This document shows positions 1 through 6,293 of a DNA stretch of 8,117 bases, one piece after another. Below the pieces are notes generated by a model, which worked only from the letters and a program-made list of their open reading frames with translations, was not told where the DNA came from and did no database searches. Each line of letters opens with the position of its first letter. The first letter of the stretch is position 1. The stretch spans positions 1 to 8,117 of the forward strand of contig JAHEOI010000081.1 of the NCBI GenBank assembly GCA_018610125.1, given 5' to 3'. The stretch comes from Verrucomicrobiota bacterium. Lineage in GTDB: Bacteria > Verrucomicrobiota > Verrucomicrobiia > Limisphaerales > JAHEOI01. A program made the position numbers and the translations under genes.

Positions 1-550
1 AGTAGCCCAAATTGGCTTGGCGCTCCCGCTGCAGCGCATAGGCCGCATCGGCATAGTATCCCCACCACCACCCCGGCGTGTCCCGGCCTCGTTGCCTTAC
101 AAGAGCAGCAAGCTCGTCGAATGCCTCCCGGATCTTACCCGCATAAAGCAGGAATGTCCCCTTGGGGTATTCCCAACCGCCAGAGGAGATCGAACCGGTC
201 TCACCGAACGCATCAAGCTCGAGAAGCCGCTGACACAGCGCCTCGCAAAACCGGACTTTCACACCAACTTCCGGATCCCGGCTTGTTGGCTCCGGCATTG
301 CCTGCGTTCTCCAAAGCTCGATAATTTCTTGCGGAGGAGCCTCCGCCCCCAGACCGCTCTGAGCTCCGATCTCCCCGACCTGAATAAAGAAGGTCGCATT
401 CGGAAGATAGGGGTCGATCGATCGGGCCTCCCGAAAGAGCTCAAGCGCCCGGTTGAAATCAAGCCGATCAAGCGACGACATGGCTTCCTGCTGCATCTCC
501 GCCGCCTTTCCAAAAAGGTCACCTTGAATCCAAACCGGCTCATTACTCAT
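1..550 (-). CDS. TPR-like protein of unknown function, N-terminal part (runs off left edge)
   Basis: The reading frame is open from an ATG at 550 to the window edge, giving 183 residues with no stop, so the C-terminus is outside. The start has a GGGAG Shine-Dalgarno seven bases upstream and a good promoter beyond it. Residues about 22-55 look like one TPR-type helix pair (SSLDRLDFNRALELFREA followed by RSIDPYLPNA). The rest is soluble and mostly helical, with conspicuous tryptophan/tyrosine patches (GGWEYPKGTF near 125-134; DTPGWWWGYY near 157-166). No signal peptide or membrane segment is visible. I do not recognise the family. A protein-interaction role is inferred only from the TPR-like helices. 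The gene is divergent from the amidohydrolase and shares a 386-nt intergenic region with it. Codon use looks like the neighbours. Confidence 0.72.
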   Translation of the reverse strand, partial: MSNEPVWIQGDLFGKAAEMQQEAMSSLDRLDFNRALELFREARSIDPYLPNATFFIQVGEIGAQSGLGAEAPPQEIIELWRTQAMPEPTSRDPEVGVKVRFCEALCQRLLELDAFGETGSISSGGWEYPKGTFLLYAGKIREAFDELAALVRQRGRDTPGWWWGYYADAAYALQRERQANLGY

Positions 551-557
551 AAGACAA

Positions 558-562
558 CTCCC
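558..562 (-). promoter_or_regulatory. Shine-Dalgarno site of the left-edge TPR-like gene
   Basis: Read on the minus strand this is GGGAG, separated by seven bases from the ATG at 550. It supports that start, and no other in-frame start nearby has a comparable site. Confidence 0.6.
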
Positions 563-572
563 AATCGCATCC

Positions 573-600
573 ATTATAGTCACCGCACGCCCGCCGTCCA
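573..600 (-). promoter_or_regulatory. Sigma-70-type promoter for the left-edge TPR-like gene
   Basis: On the minus strand a perfect TATAAT -10 box (578 down to 573) lies 16 bp after TGGACG (600 down to 595), which matches 4 of 6 bases of TTGACA. Transcription would begin near 566, leaving a leader of about 16 nt that just includes the GGGAG ribosome site. The geometry is coherent, but it is read by eye only. Confidence 0.5.
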
Positions 601-755
601 GCTTCGGCACCGTGAGTGAACGGCCGAGCCCCGGCTTTTTCGACATACGGGCCGGCCTCAAATCATTTCTCTTGATAGGCACGACCTCCCCGGCGGTTCC
701 ACTTCTCTCGTATTCCCAACCTCCTCAGTTGTGGTGCGGCCCGCCCCGGCCGTCT

Positions 756-768
756 GGGACGACGTCCC
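756..768. repeat. 13-bp palindromic repeat GGGACGACGTCCC, copy 1
   Basis: GGGACG and CGTCCC are perfect inverted arms around a single central A. The same 13-mer recurs 29 bp downstream, and an 11-bp core of it (GGACGACGTCC) appears at 8093-8103. It could be a dimeric protein-binding site or a small interspersed repeat of the REP type. The arms can also pair between the two copies. Confidence 0.6.
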
Positions 769-783
769 TATCAGGCAAAGGAC

Positions 784-798
784 CGGGACGACGTCCCG
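784..798. repeat. 13-bp palindromic repeat GGGACGACGTCCC, copy 2 (extended to 15 bp)
   Basis: This copy is identical to copy 1 over 13 bp and is extended by one C/G pair on each side, giving seven-base arms around the central A. The 16 bp between the two 13-mers are unrelated to the repeat. Confidence 0.6.
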
Positions 799-842
799 AT
801 CCATCGTTCCAAAAGGTTGTGCACAATAACGAGTAGGAAATT

Positions 843-861
843 AAGCGGCTGGCAGCCGCTT
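843..861. repeat. 19-nt odd-centred palindrome upstream of the amidohydrolase
   Basis: AAGCGGCTG and CAGCCGCTT are perfect nine-base inverted arms around a single central G. It lies 76 bp before the preferred ATG of the amidohydrolase. There is no T-run after it, so it is not an obvious terminator. It has the same design (perfect arms, one central base) as the GGGACGACGTCCC copies but a different sequence. It could be an operator, an interspersed repeat, or a structure in the leader RNA. Confidence 0.55.
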
Positions 862-936
862 CTGCTTTGATTTAATAGGAGATGGGCCAGAATCCCTGCT
901 CTTGCATTGGCATCCGGGATTGATATCGTGAGTCGT

Positions 937-1911
937 ATGCGGCATCCATCATTTCGCCAACGACAGCTCTCGAGGAGGCGATTCAATCGAGAGCTTATGG
1001 TCGGGCTTGCGGGGAGTCTCTTCGGTCCGGGAGCGCTCAGGTCACTTGCGACCACACCCGCGGAGGGCCCGTATATCGATATGCACACTCACCTCGGGCA
1101 GCAGTGGTGGAAAGGCCGCGAAGGCTTGACAGCGGCCGAGCTACTTCGGTGGATGGACCGTCACAACGTTGCAAAAGCGGTCGTGCTACCCTTGGTCTCA
1201 CCGGAATCATGGGGCTATCCTGTGACGACGGCTTACGTCTTGAACCAAACCAAAGGACATCGAGACCGATTGATTCCATTCTGCGCGATTGATCCACGGA
1301 CCATCAATCTCGACGGCGTCAACGGTATAGTCGAGATGCTCCGACGCTACATCGATGCCGGAGCCAAAGGCTTTGGCGAGCACAAGACCGGAATTGCCAT
1401 CGACGATTCGCGAAACATGCGGCTCTACGAGGCCTGTGCCAACGTCGATCTCCCCGTTCTCTTTCATCTGGACAACCATCGGAATTTCGACTCGCCCGGT
1501 CTGCCCGGTTTGGAAAAGGTCTTGAAATCATTCTCGAATCTGCCGTTTATCGGTCATGCCCAAGGATGGTGGGCCAATATCGCAGACGATGTCACCCAGG
1601 AAGCGATGCAGCGATATCCGACGGGACGTGTCCGGCAACGCGGGGCGATTGACCGATTGATGGACAACTATTCGAACATCTATGGTGACCTATCGGCAGG
1701 CAGCGGGGCCAATGCAATCGCGCGCGATCTCGGCTTCGGAATCCATTTCTTGCTCCGACGCTCAGACCGAATCCTCTTCGGGACCGACTACCTCAGCCCG
1801 GGGCAAGACGTCCGGCAATACACTCTCTTGTCGGAGCTCATGAAGCTGCCGCCGAAAGTCAAGCAAAAGATCTATCGCGGGAACGCGCAGAGGCTGATTA
1901 ACTTCCAATAG
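937..1911 (+). CDS. Tat-exported amidohydrolase family protein (TIM-barrel metal-dependent hydrolase)
   Basis: This is a 324-residue protein from the ATG at 937. In-frame TTG (907) and GTG (928) are alternatives; none has a strong Shine-Dalgarno, and 937 gives the most usual Tat leader. The N-terminus has a twin-arginine motif (SRRRFNREL, about residues 12-20), a short hydrophobic stretch (MVGLAGSLFG) and a plausible cut after RSLA, so export in folded form is expected. The mature part fits the amidohydrolase-2 (PF04909) fold: HTH metal ligands H50 and H52 in YIDMHTHLG, GEHKTG near 146-151, H177 in FHLDNH, H207 in GHAQGWW, and D284 in FGTDYLSP. It ends in GNAQRL, common in this family. The known family includes hydrolases and decarboxylases. 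The substrate cannot be told from sequence and no pathway genes lie nearby. All expected metal-binding residues appear present. The gene is convergent with hrpA. Confidence 0.85.
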   Translation: MRHPSFRQRQLSRRRFNRELMVGLAGSLFGPGALRSLATTPAEGPYIDMHTHLGQQWWKGREGLTAAELLRWMDRHNVAKAVVLPLVSPESWGYPVTTAYVLNQTKGHRDRLIPFCAIDPRTINLDGVNGIVEMLRRYIDAGAKGFGEHKTGIAIDDSRNMRLYEACANVDLPVLFHLDNHRNFDSPGLPGLEKVLKSFSNLPFIGHAQGWWANIADDVTQEAMQRYPTGRVRQRGAIDRLMDNYSNIYGDLSAGSGANAIARDLGFGIHFLLRRSDRILFGTDYLSPGQDVRQYTLLSELMKLPPKVKQKIYRGNAQRLINFQ

Positions 1912-1944
1912 GGGAGCTGCAAAGAAAATAAGTGTGCCCTTTGG

Positions 1945-1978
1945 CCACAGTAGCCCGCTTACGCGCGCTAGCTTGTGG
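1945..1978. other. Predicted interrupted hairpin, 34 nt
   Basis: Nested inverted repeats are visible: CCACA (1945-1949) with TGTGG (1974-1978), TAGC (1951-1954) with GCTA (1967-1970), and CGC (1956-1958) with GCG (1963-1965) around a TTAC loop. That gives twelve pairs with small internal loops. It sits three bases before the longer hairpin at 1982-2066, and the two may belong to one structured element. Confidence 0.45.
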
Positions 1979-1981
1979 AGT

Positions 1982-2066
1982 GCGCGTGACGTTGCCCCGT
2001 GAAATAACCGGCGAGAGTAAGCCCCGAAAGGCCCGGCAGGCACTATTTCACGGGGCGAGTCACCGC
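1982..2066. other. Long rod-shaped predicted hairpin (85 nt)
   Basis: The core is a perfect 13-bp inverted repeat, GCCCCGTGAAATA (1994-2006) with its complement at 2044-2056. Outside it, GTGAC (1986-1990) pairs with GTCAC (2059-2063) across a GTT/GA internal loop, and GCG (1982-1984) pairs with CGC (2064-2066) past one bulged C. Inside it, CCGG (2008-2011) pairs with CCGG (2033-2036), and GCC (2021-2023) pairs with GGC (2030-2032) around CCGAAA. An asymmetric CGAGAGTAA bulge and a CAGGCAC bulge remain. I could not match it to a known RNA family. It may be a structured RNA, a convergent-gene terminator without a T-run, or a foldable repeat. Confidence 0.5.
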
Positions 2067-2183
2067 TTTCTATTTCCATTCCCCTTACCTGACCCCAAGG
2101 CCCTCACTCGTAACCCCATACTCTTTCCCCCACGGTCGCCCGCCGAATCCACAGCGCCGACTCAGCACGAGACGCCTCCCCAA

Positions 2184-5100
2184 CTAACCTGCCAGAAGCT
2201 TGCGAATCTCTTGCGCCTTTCGGTCGAGGCGAGCTCCCGAAATCGGATAAGCCGTGCCCAATTCAGGCGCGAAGCACGAGACCTTGAGCTCCTCAACCAT
2301 CCAGGCGAATTCGTCACAGGCATTTCGCGCTCGATCAGAACCGCTCTTTCCCCGTAACTCGGTCAACACGTCTTCATAAGGCCGTACCCGCTCGGCCTTT
2401 TGCCGATCCTTTGGCGGGTTTGTCTTCGCCCTCTCAGCCCGCGCTCGCATTGCCTTTAAGTATCGCGACAGATGCCGCACGCGCTCAAAAGGGAATCGAT
2501 ACAGCAAGTGCCCCGGAAGCAACCGTTCCAGATCCTTCTCGAGTCCGGGATAACGAAAGGCACGCAAGGTAAGCTCCTGCCGCAACTCCAGAATCTGACT
2601 CAACAGGCCATATAATTCCCGCGCCAGCCCGGGCAAACGTGATCGCGCCTGCGCCAGGGTGGCGTCGTAAGTGGCCCGTCGCAACGGGAGCACCTGATCA
2701 CACCGAAATAGATACGCCTTGAGATGCTCGAAGGCCTCGGCTTGAAGCGTTTCAACCGATCCAATAGGCATGTACAGCGCTTTGAGACCATTGAGCTGCC
2801 GTAAATCCTTCTGAAGCCAGGCCAAATCACGCTGAAGCGCCCGCTCACAGAGATACTGAAACGCGACACCGGTGGCCCGCTCGGCTTCTTCACGACGCCG
2901 GAACAGACAGAGATTGATCGTTTGACTCTCGTAATGAAGGCCGGGATAGGCCAAGATCGGAAGGTCCGAGTTGTCGCTGACTTCGATCTGTTCCGGCATG
3001 TCGTCGAAAGACCAAGACTTTAGATCGTACTTTTCCCAACGATTGGCCACCCGCCGCCAGGCTTCCGGATCGACGGACGGCTCTTTCGTCTCGACTTGAG
3101 CGGTAATCGCTTCCAAGTCTCGCCCGGAAGCAATCGGCTTTCGCTTTTTGCCGAGGAGCTCAATGCGCGTCCAGAGATGATGCGGGACGGCCTCCGGCTG
3201 CCACGCGGAAACGGGGACCTCAATGCCGTACTCGTCTCTAAGATACCAGCTCAACGCTTCCACCAACGTCCCTTCTTTAGGATCGAGTCCCTTGGCAATC
3301 TCCTTCGCCCGTTGAGGGATCGGTATCAGTTGTCGTCGATACGTCTTGGGCAACGAGCGTAACAGATGGGCTATCTTTTCTTCACGAAAACCTGGAACCG
3401 CCCACTCCAATGTCGCCGGCTGGACACTTCGAGCAAGCTCAAGCGGGAGCTTGACGGTCACCCCATCCTCTTGCTCTCCCGGGGCGTAGGTATAAGCCAG
3501 CCTCACCTCTTGCCCCCCAACTGTCACCGAATCCGGGAATTCGCCGCTGTCATAGCCGACCTCCTCCCCACTGATCAGATCCTCCTCTGTCGCCTTCAAA
3601 AACTCCGGATCCTCCTGCTGTCGATCCCGAAGAAGCCGATTCAAATCATCGAGCGAGGAGACCCCCTCGATTCGCTTGGAATAAAATTCGAACAAGGCCT
3701 GAAACAGGTCCGGCAAATCGAGCCGTCTCATGCGCGTTTGGTAGGTCTCGATCTTCTGCCTCAGCCGGCGGTTGTGCTCCAAAAAAGCGTAATCGCCCGA
3801 AATCCGCTCTTCCACAAGGGCGGATTGGATAAAGATTTCCGTCGCCTCTCGCGGGCTCACTTTGCCATAGGGAACCCACTGGCGGCGCACATCGAGCCCA
3901 AAGAGCCGGGTCCGCTCCCGCGCCAGAACGCGTTGTCCCTTCTCGCTCCAATGCGGCTCCTCGTAGGAGACCCGACAGAGGTGAGAGCCAAGCTCGACAA
4001 TCCAATCGGGGCGAATCCCGGCCACCGTGCGGGCATAAACCCGGGAGGTTTCAACAATCTCGCCGGCGACAATCCAATCGGGATTGGCCGACCGATTCGT
4101 TGTCTCCCCACCCTCTTCGTCTTCCTTCTTTTTTCGCCCCCCCTTCTTGCTCGCCTTTTGGTCAAAGAGGGCCGAGCCGGGAAAGACCATCACTTGCCGA
4201 TTCCCGGCGGCACGATAAATATTGCGGTCGGTTCGCTCGGCAATATGGCCCAGCAATCCCGTCAGAATGGAGCGATGGATCGCGGCGTAGCTATTGGATT
4301 GGCTCGTGGCATCGAAAAGCTCCAGCTCTTCAAGGGTCTGGGTAAGCTGATGATGGATATCCACCCATTCCCGCATGCGCATGAAGGAAAGGAAATGGCC
4401 CCGGCAGAACTTCCTGAGCTGATTCTGAGTTTTGAGGCGCTCCCACTGATCGTGAAAGGCATTCCAGATATTGAGCAGGGTTAAAAAATCGGAATTGGGA
4501 TCTTGAAACTGCTTGTGGGCCTCATCCGCAGCATCCTGCCGGTCCATGGGTCGCTCTCGCGGATCTTGGATGCTCAAACCGGCGGCGACAACCAACACTT
4601 CCTGGAGTGCTCCTTCATGACGGGCTTGGAGAACCATGCGTCCGATTGTCGGGTCGATCGGTAGCCGCGCCAAGTCTCGCCCATGGGAGGTCAGCTCGCG
4701 TTTCTCGCTCAAGGCGCCCAGCTCCTGCAAAAGCCGATACCCACTGTGGATCGCTTCCTTCTGCGGCGGATTGATGAACGGAAAGGTCTCGATATCGCCG
4801 AGATCGAATGCCTTCATCCTGAGGATCACCTCGGCGAGATTGGCCCGTTGAATTTCCGGCTGAGTGTACCGCGGTCTTTCCTGGTAATCTTCCTCGGAAA
4901 AGAGACGAATACAGACCCCATTCTCAACACGTCCGCTCCGCCCTAATCGCTGATCGGCACTGCTTTGGGCCACGCGTTCAATCGGTAGCCGATGGGTACG
5001 CGTCCTTGGATTGTATCGGCTCACCCTGGCCAACCCCGGGTCAATGACATAGCGAATGCCCGGTATGGTCAGGGAGGTCTCGGCGATGTTGGTCGCCACA

Positions 5101-6188
5101 ATGATCTTGCGCCGCGAGGAAGGGGCGAATACCCGTTGCTGATCCGAGGAGGAGAGACGGCCAAATAGCGGAATCACCTCGGTCTGCCTCAAATTGCGAC
5201 CCTCAAGTTGATCCCGGGTCTCGCGGATATCGCGCTCACTCGGCATGAAAATCAACAGGTCGCCGTCACGAGTCTCCTTAACGATTTTTTCCGCATGCTC
5301 AACGGCCGCGTCAATATAGGTCACCTCGCCACTTGCTTCGGAATCGGCATCCAATGGCGCGTACTCGACATCGACCGGGTAGAGGCGTCCCGAAACCTCG
5401 ATAATCGGAGCGCCGCCAAAAGCCTCGGAAAAGCTTTCGGTATCAATCGTCGCCGAGGTAACGATCACTTTCAGATCGGGCCGCCGTGGTAACAACCGCC
5501 TGAGGTGTCCCAGCAAGAAATCGATGTTCAAGCTTCGCTCATGCGCTTCATCGATAATAATCGTGTCATATTCCAGAAGCTCCTTGTCCCCCTGCAGCTC
5601 CGCAAGGAGAATGCCGTCGGTCATCATCTTGACAGCCGTCTCAGGACCCGATTGGTCGTTGAAACGGATCTTGTGCCCGACTCCCTTCCCTTCCGTCACA
5701 TCAAGCTCCTCCGCGATTCGTCGGGAAATCGAGAGGGCAGCCACCCTTCGGGGCTGCGTGCACCCAATCTTGCCGGCCACGCCCCGTCCGGCTTCAAGGC
5801 AGATTTTCGGAATTTGCGTCGTCTTGCCGGATCCGGTTTCTCCGGCAATGACAACCACCTGATGAGAGCGTACCGCCTCCAGAATTTCGTTCTTCCTCTC
5901 GACAATCGGCAGTTCAGCCGGATATCCGATGCTCGGAAAACAAGTCGCGCGATACTCCCGATGTCGACGTGAAGCCGTGGCTTTGGCAAACAGATCATCC
6001 AAAACGCGATGGAACCGCTTAGCAGGCTGGCGCCTTCGCGTCAGCTTCTCAAGCCGCGCCTCGATCCTATGCCGATCCTGAGTTAAGCAGCAGGGCAACA
6101 GCCCTTTGAGCTCCTCAATCCGTCGATGCCCCATATATTTTCTTTGCCACTCCACAATCCGTTCCGATCGACACCAACCTAACCGCAT
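2184..6188 (-). CDS. hrpA: ATP-dependent RNA helicase HrpA (DEAH box)
   Basis: The 1334-residue product aligns by eye along its whole length with E. coli HrpA (about 1300 residues), which uses ATP to remodel RNA and is linked to ribosome and mRNA processing. Motif I is GETGSGKT (116-123), motif II DEAH (213-216), motif III SAT (245-247), and motif VI QRLGRSGR (413-420). These lie in two RecA-like domains (about 92-260 and 290-425). HA2 and OB-like regions follow to about 670. The HrpA-specific C-terminal region (DUF3418) runs from about 705 and closes with the family-typical FAPELGTAYPIS. All catalytic residues look intact. The ATG at 6188 is preferred because GAGG lies eight bases upstream; M19 (6134) is a possible alternative. 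A lysine/acid-rich insert (about 677-702) sits between the OB-like region and DUF3418 and is coded by G7 and A6 runs. The gene is divergent from the TPR gene and convergent with the amidohydrolase. Confidence 0.95.
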   Translation of the reverse strand: MRLGWCRSERIVEWQRKYMGHRRIEELKGLLPCCLTQDRHRIEARLEKLTRRRQPAKRFHRVLDDLFAKATASRRHREYRATCFPSIGYPAELPIVERKNEILEAVRSHQVVVIAGETGSGKTTQIPKICLEAGRGVAGKIGCTQPRRVAALSISRRIAEELDVTEGKGVGHKIRFNDQSGPETAVKMMTDGILLAELQGDKELLEYDTIIIDEAHERSLNIDFLLGHLRRLLPRRPDLKVIVTSATIDTESFSEAFGGAPIIEVSGRLYPVDVEYAPLDADSEASGEVTYIDAAVEHAEKIVKETRDGDLLIFMPSERDIRETRDQLEGRNLRQTEVIPLFGRLSSSDQQRVFAPSSRRKIIVATNIAETSLTIPGIRYVIDPGLARVSRYNPRTRTHRLPIERVAQSSADQRLGRSGRVENGVCIRLFSEEDYQERPRYTQPEIQRANLAEVILRMKAFDLGDIETFPFINPPQKEAIHSGYRLLQELGALSEKRELTSHGRDLARLPIDPTIGRMVLQARHEGALQEVLVVAAGLSIQDPRERPMDRQDAADEAHKQFQDPNSDFLTLLNIWNAFHDQWERLKTQNQLRKFCRGHFLSFMRMREWVDIHHQLTQTLEELELFDATSQSNSYAAIHRSILTGLLGHIAERTDRNIYRAAGNRQVMVFPGSALFDQKASKKGGRKKKEDEEGGETTNRSANPDWIVAGEIVETSRVYARTVAGIRPDWIVELGSHLCRVSYEEPHWSEKGQRVLARERTRLFGLDVRRQWVPYGKVSPREATEIFIQSALVEERISGDYAFLEHNRRLRQKIETYQTRMRRLDLPDLFQALFEFYSKRIEGVSSLDDLNRLLRDRQQEDPEFLKATEEDLISGEEVGYDSGEFPDSVTVGGQEVRLAYTYAPGEQEDGVTVKLPLELARSVQPATLEWAVPGFREEKIAHLLRSLPKTYRRQLIPIPQRAKEIAKGLDPKEGTLVEALSWYLRDEYGIEVPVSAWQPEAVPHHLWTRIELLGKKRKPIASGRDLEAITAQVETKEPSVDPEAWRRVANRWEKYDLKSWSFDDMPEQIEVSDNSDLPILAYPGLHYESQTINLCLFRRREEAERATGVAFQYLCERALQRDLAWLQKDLRQLNGLKALYMPIGSVETLQAEAFEHLKAYLFRCDQVLPLRRATYDATLAQARSRLPGLARELYGLLSQILELRQELTLRAFRYPGLEKDLERLLPGHLLYRFPFERVRHLSRYLKAMRARAERAKTNPPKDRQKAERVRPYEDVLTELRGKSGSDRARNACDEFAWMVEELKVSCFAPELGTAYPISGARLDRKAQEIRKLLAG
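4128..4134 (-). promoter_or_regulatory. Possible -1 ribosomal frameshift heptamer in hrpA
   Basis: Minus-strand A-AAA-AAG occurs in the exact phase needed for tandem -1 slippage (zero-frame codons CGA AAA AAG, K686-K687). A G7 run (4143 down to 4137) lies two bases upstream. Shifting adds 25 residues and stops at a TGA (4053 down to 4051), giving a product of about 712 residues that keeps the helicase core and loses DUF3418. The heptamer is the one used in E. coli dnaX. No strong stimulatory stem was seen at the usual 5-9 nt distance. Confidence 0.25.
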
Positions 6189-6196
6189 CCGGCCAT

Positions 6197-6200
6197 CCTC
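6197..6200 (-). promoter_or_regulatory. Shine-Dalgarno site that decides the hrpA start
   Basis: Read on the minus strand this is GAGG, eight bases before the ATG at 6188. The alternative ATG at 6134 has only a weak A-rich purine stretch before it. Confidence 0.5.
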
Positions 6201-6225
6201 GCCAAATCGGCATTCCGTCTCTTCA

Positions 6226-6254
6226 TTTACAAACTCAAGCGAATGAGGGATAAT
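6226..6254 (+). promoter_or_regulatory. Sigma-70-type promoter for the TPR protein gene
   Basis: TTTACA (6226-6231) and GATAAT (6249-6254) are separated by exactly 17 bp, and each differs from consensus at one base. Transcription should begin near 6261. The in-frame ATG at 6243 would then lie inside the promoter and be absent from the mRNA, which points to the ATG at 6294 with a leader of about 33 nt. Confidence 0.6.
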
Positions 6255-6293
6255 GGTGTCGGCGCATTCGATATAGACTGGCGGCTAGCTTAT

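Larger units (their letters stand above)
551..936. other. Divergent intergenic region with several short palindromes
   Basis: This 386-nt gap lies between the divergent TPR-like gene and the amidohydrolase. I see no convincing gene in it. It holds the promoter and ribosome site of the minus-strand gene at its left end, then GGCCGGCC (650-657), two copies of GGGACGACGTCCC (756-768 and 785-797), a perfect 10-bp palindrome TTGTGCACAA (817-826), and a 19-nt odd-centred palindrome (843-861). No clear promoter for the amidohydrolase could be picked out. The clustering of palindromes suggests a short-repeat-rich spacer or operator sites. Confidence 0.6.
1912..2183. other. Intergenic region between convergent amidohydrolase and hrpA genes
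   Basis: This 272-nt spacer holds two adjacent predicted hairpins (1945-1978 and 1982-2066), followed by about 100 nt of pyrimidine-rich sequence with no feature I can name. No hairpin here is followed by a T-run in either direction, so classical intrinsic terminators are not evident for either gene. Frames crossing it look like chance openings. Confidence 0.6.

Noticed and set aside
17..619. Plus-strand open frame of 200 codons at the left edge
   Set aside because: It is antisense to the minus-strand TPR-like gene, whose frame has a promoter, ribosome site and sensible protein features; the plus-strand product is Arg/Pro-rich and featureless.
622..640. Terminator-like stem (GGCCG, AGCCC loop, CGGCT) followed by T residues on the plus strand
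   Set aside because: No plus-strand gene lies upstream for it to terminate, and the stem is only five pairs with one G-U; probably chance.
817..826. TTGTGCACAA as a DnaA box or operator
   Set aside because: A single site with a mismatch to the DnaA consensus and no AT-rich region or replication genes nearby; noted only as a palindrome.
612..836. Plus-strand open frame of 74 codons in the divergent intergenic region
   Set aside because: GTG start without a ribosome site, and it reads through both palindromic repeats; the composition is not protein-like.
882..923. Short leader frame of 13 codons (MGQNPCSCIGIRD) before the amidohydrolase
   Set aside because: The GGAG before it abuts the ATG with no usable spacing, and nothing such as a codon run suggests attenuation.
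1932..2357. Plus-strand open frame of 141 codons across the convergent gap
   Set aside because: It crosses the hairpins and then runs antisense to the conserved hrpA C-terminus; no domain is visible.
3366..4484. Plus-strand open frame of 372 codons inside hrpA
   Set aside because: It is antisense to well-conserved HrpA domains and its translation has no recognisable domain; it is a by-product of the hrpA codon pattern.
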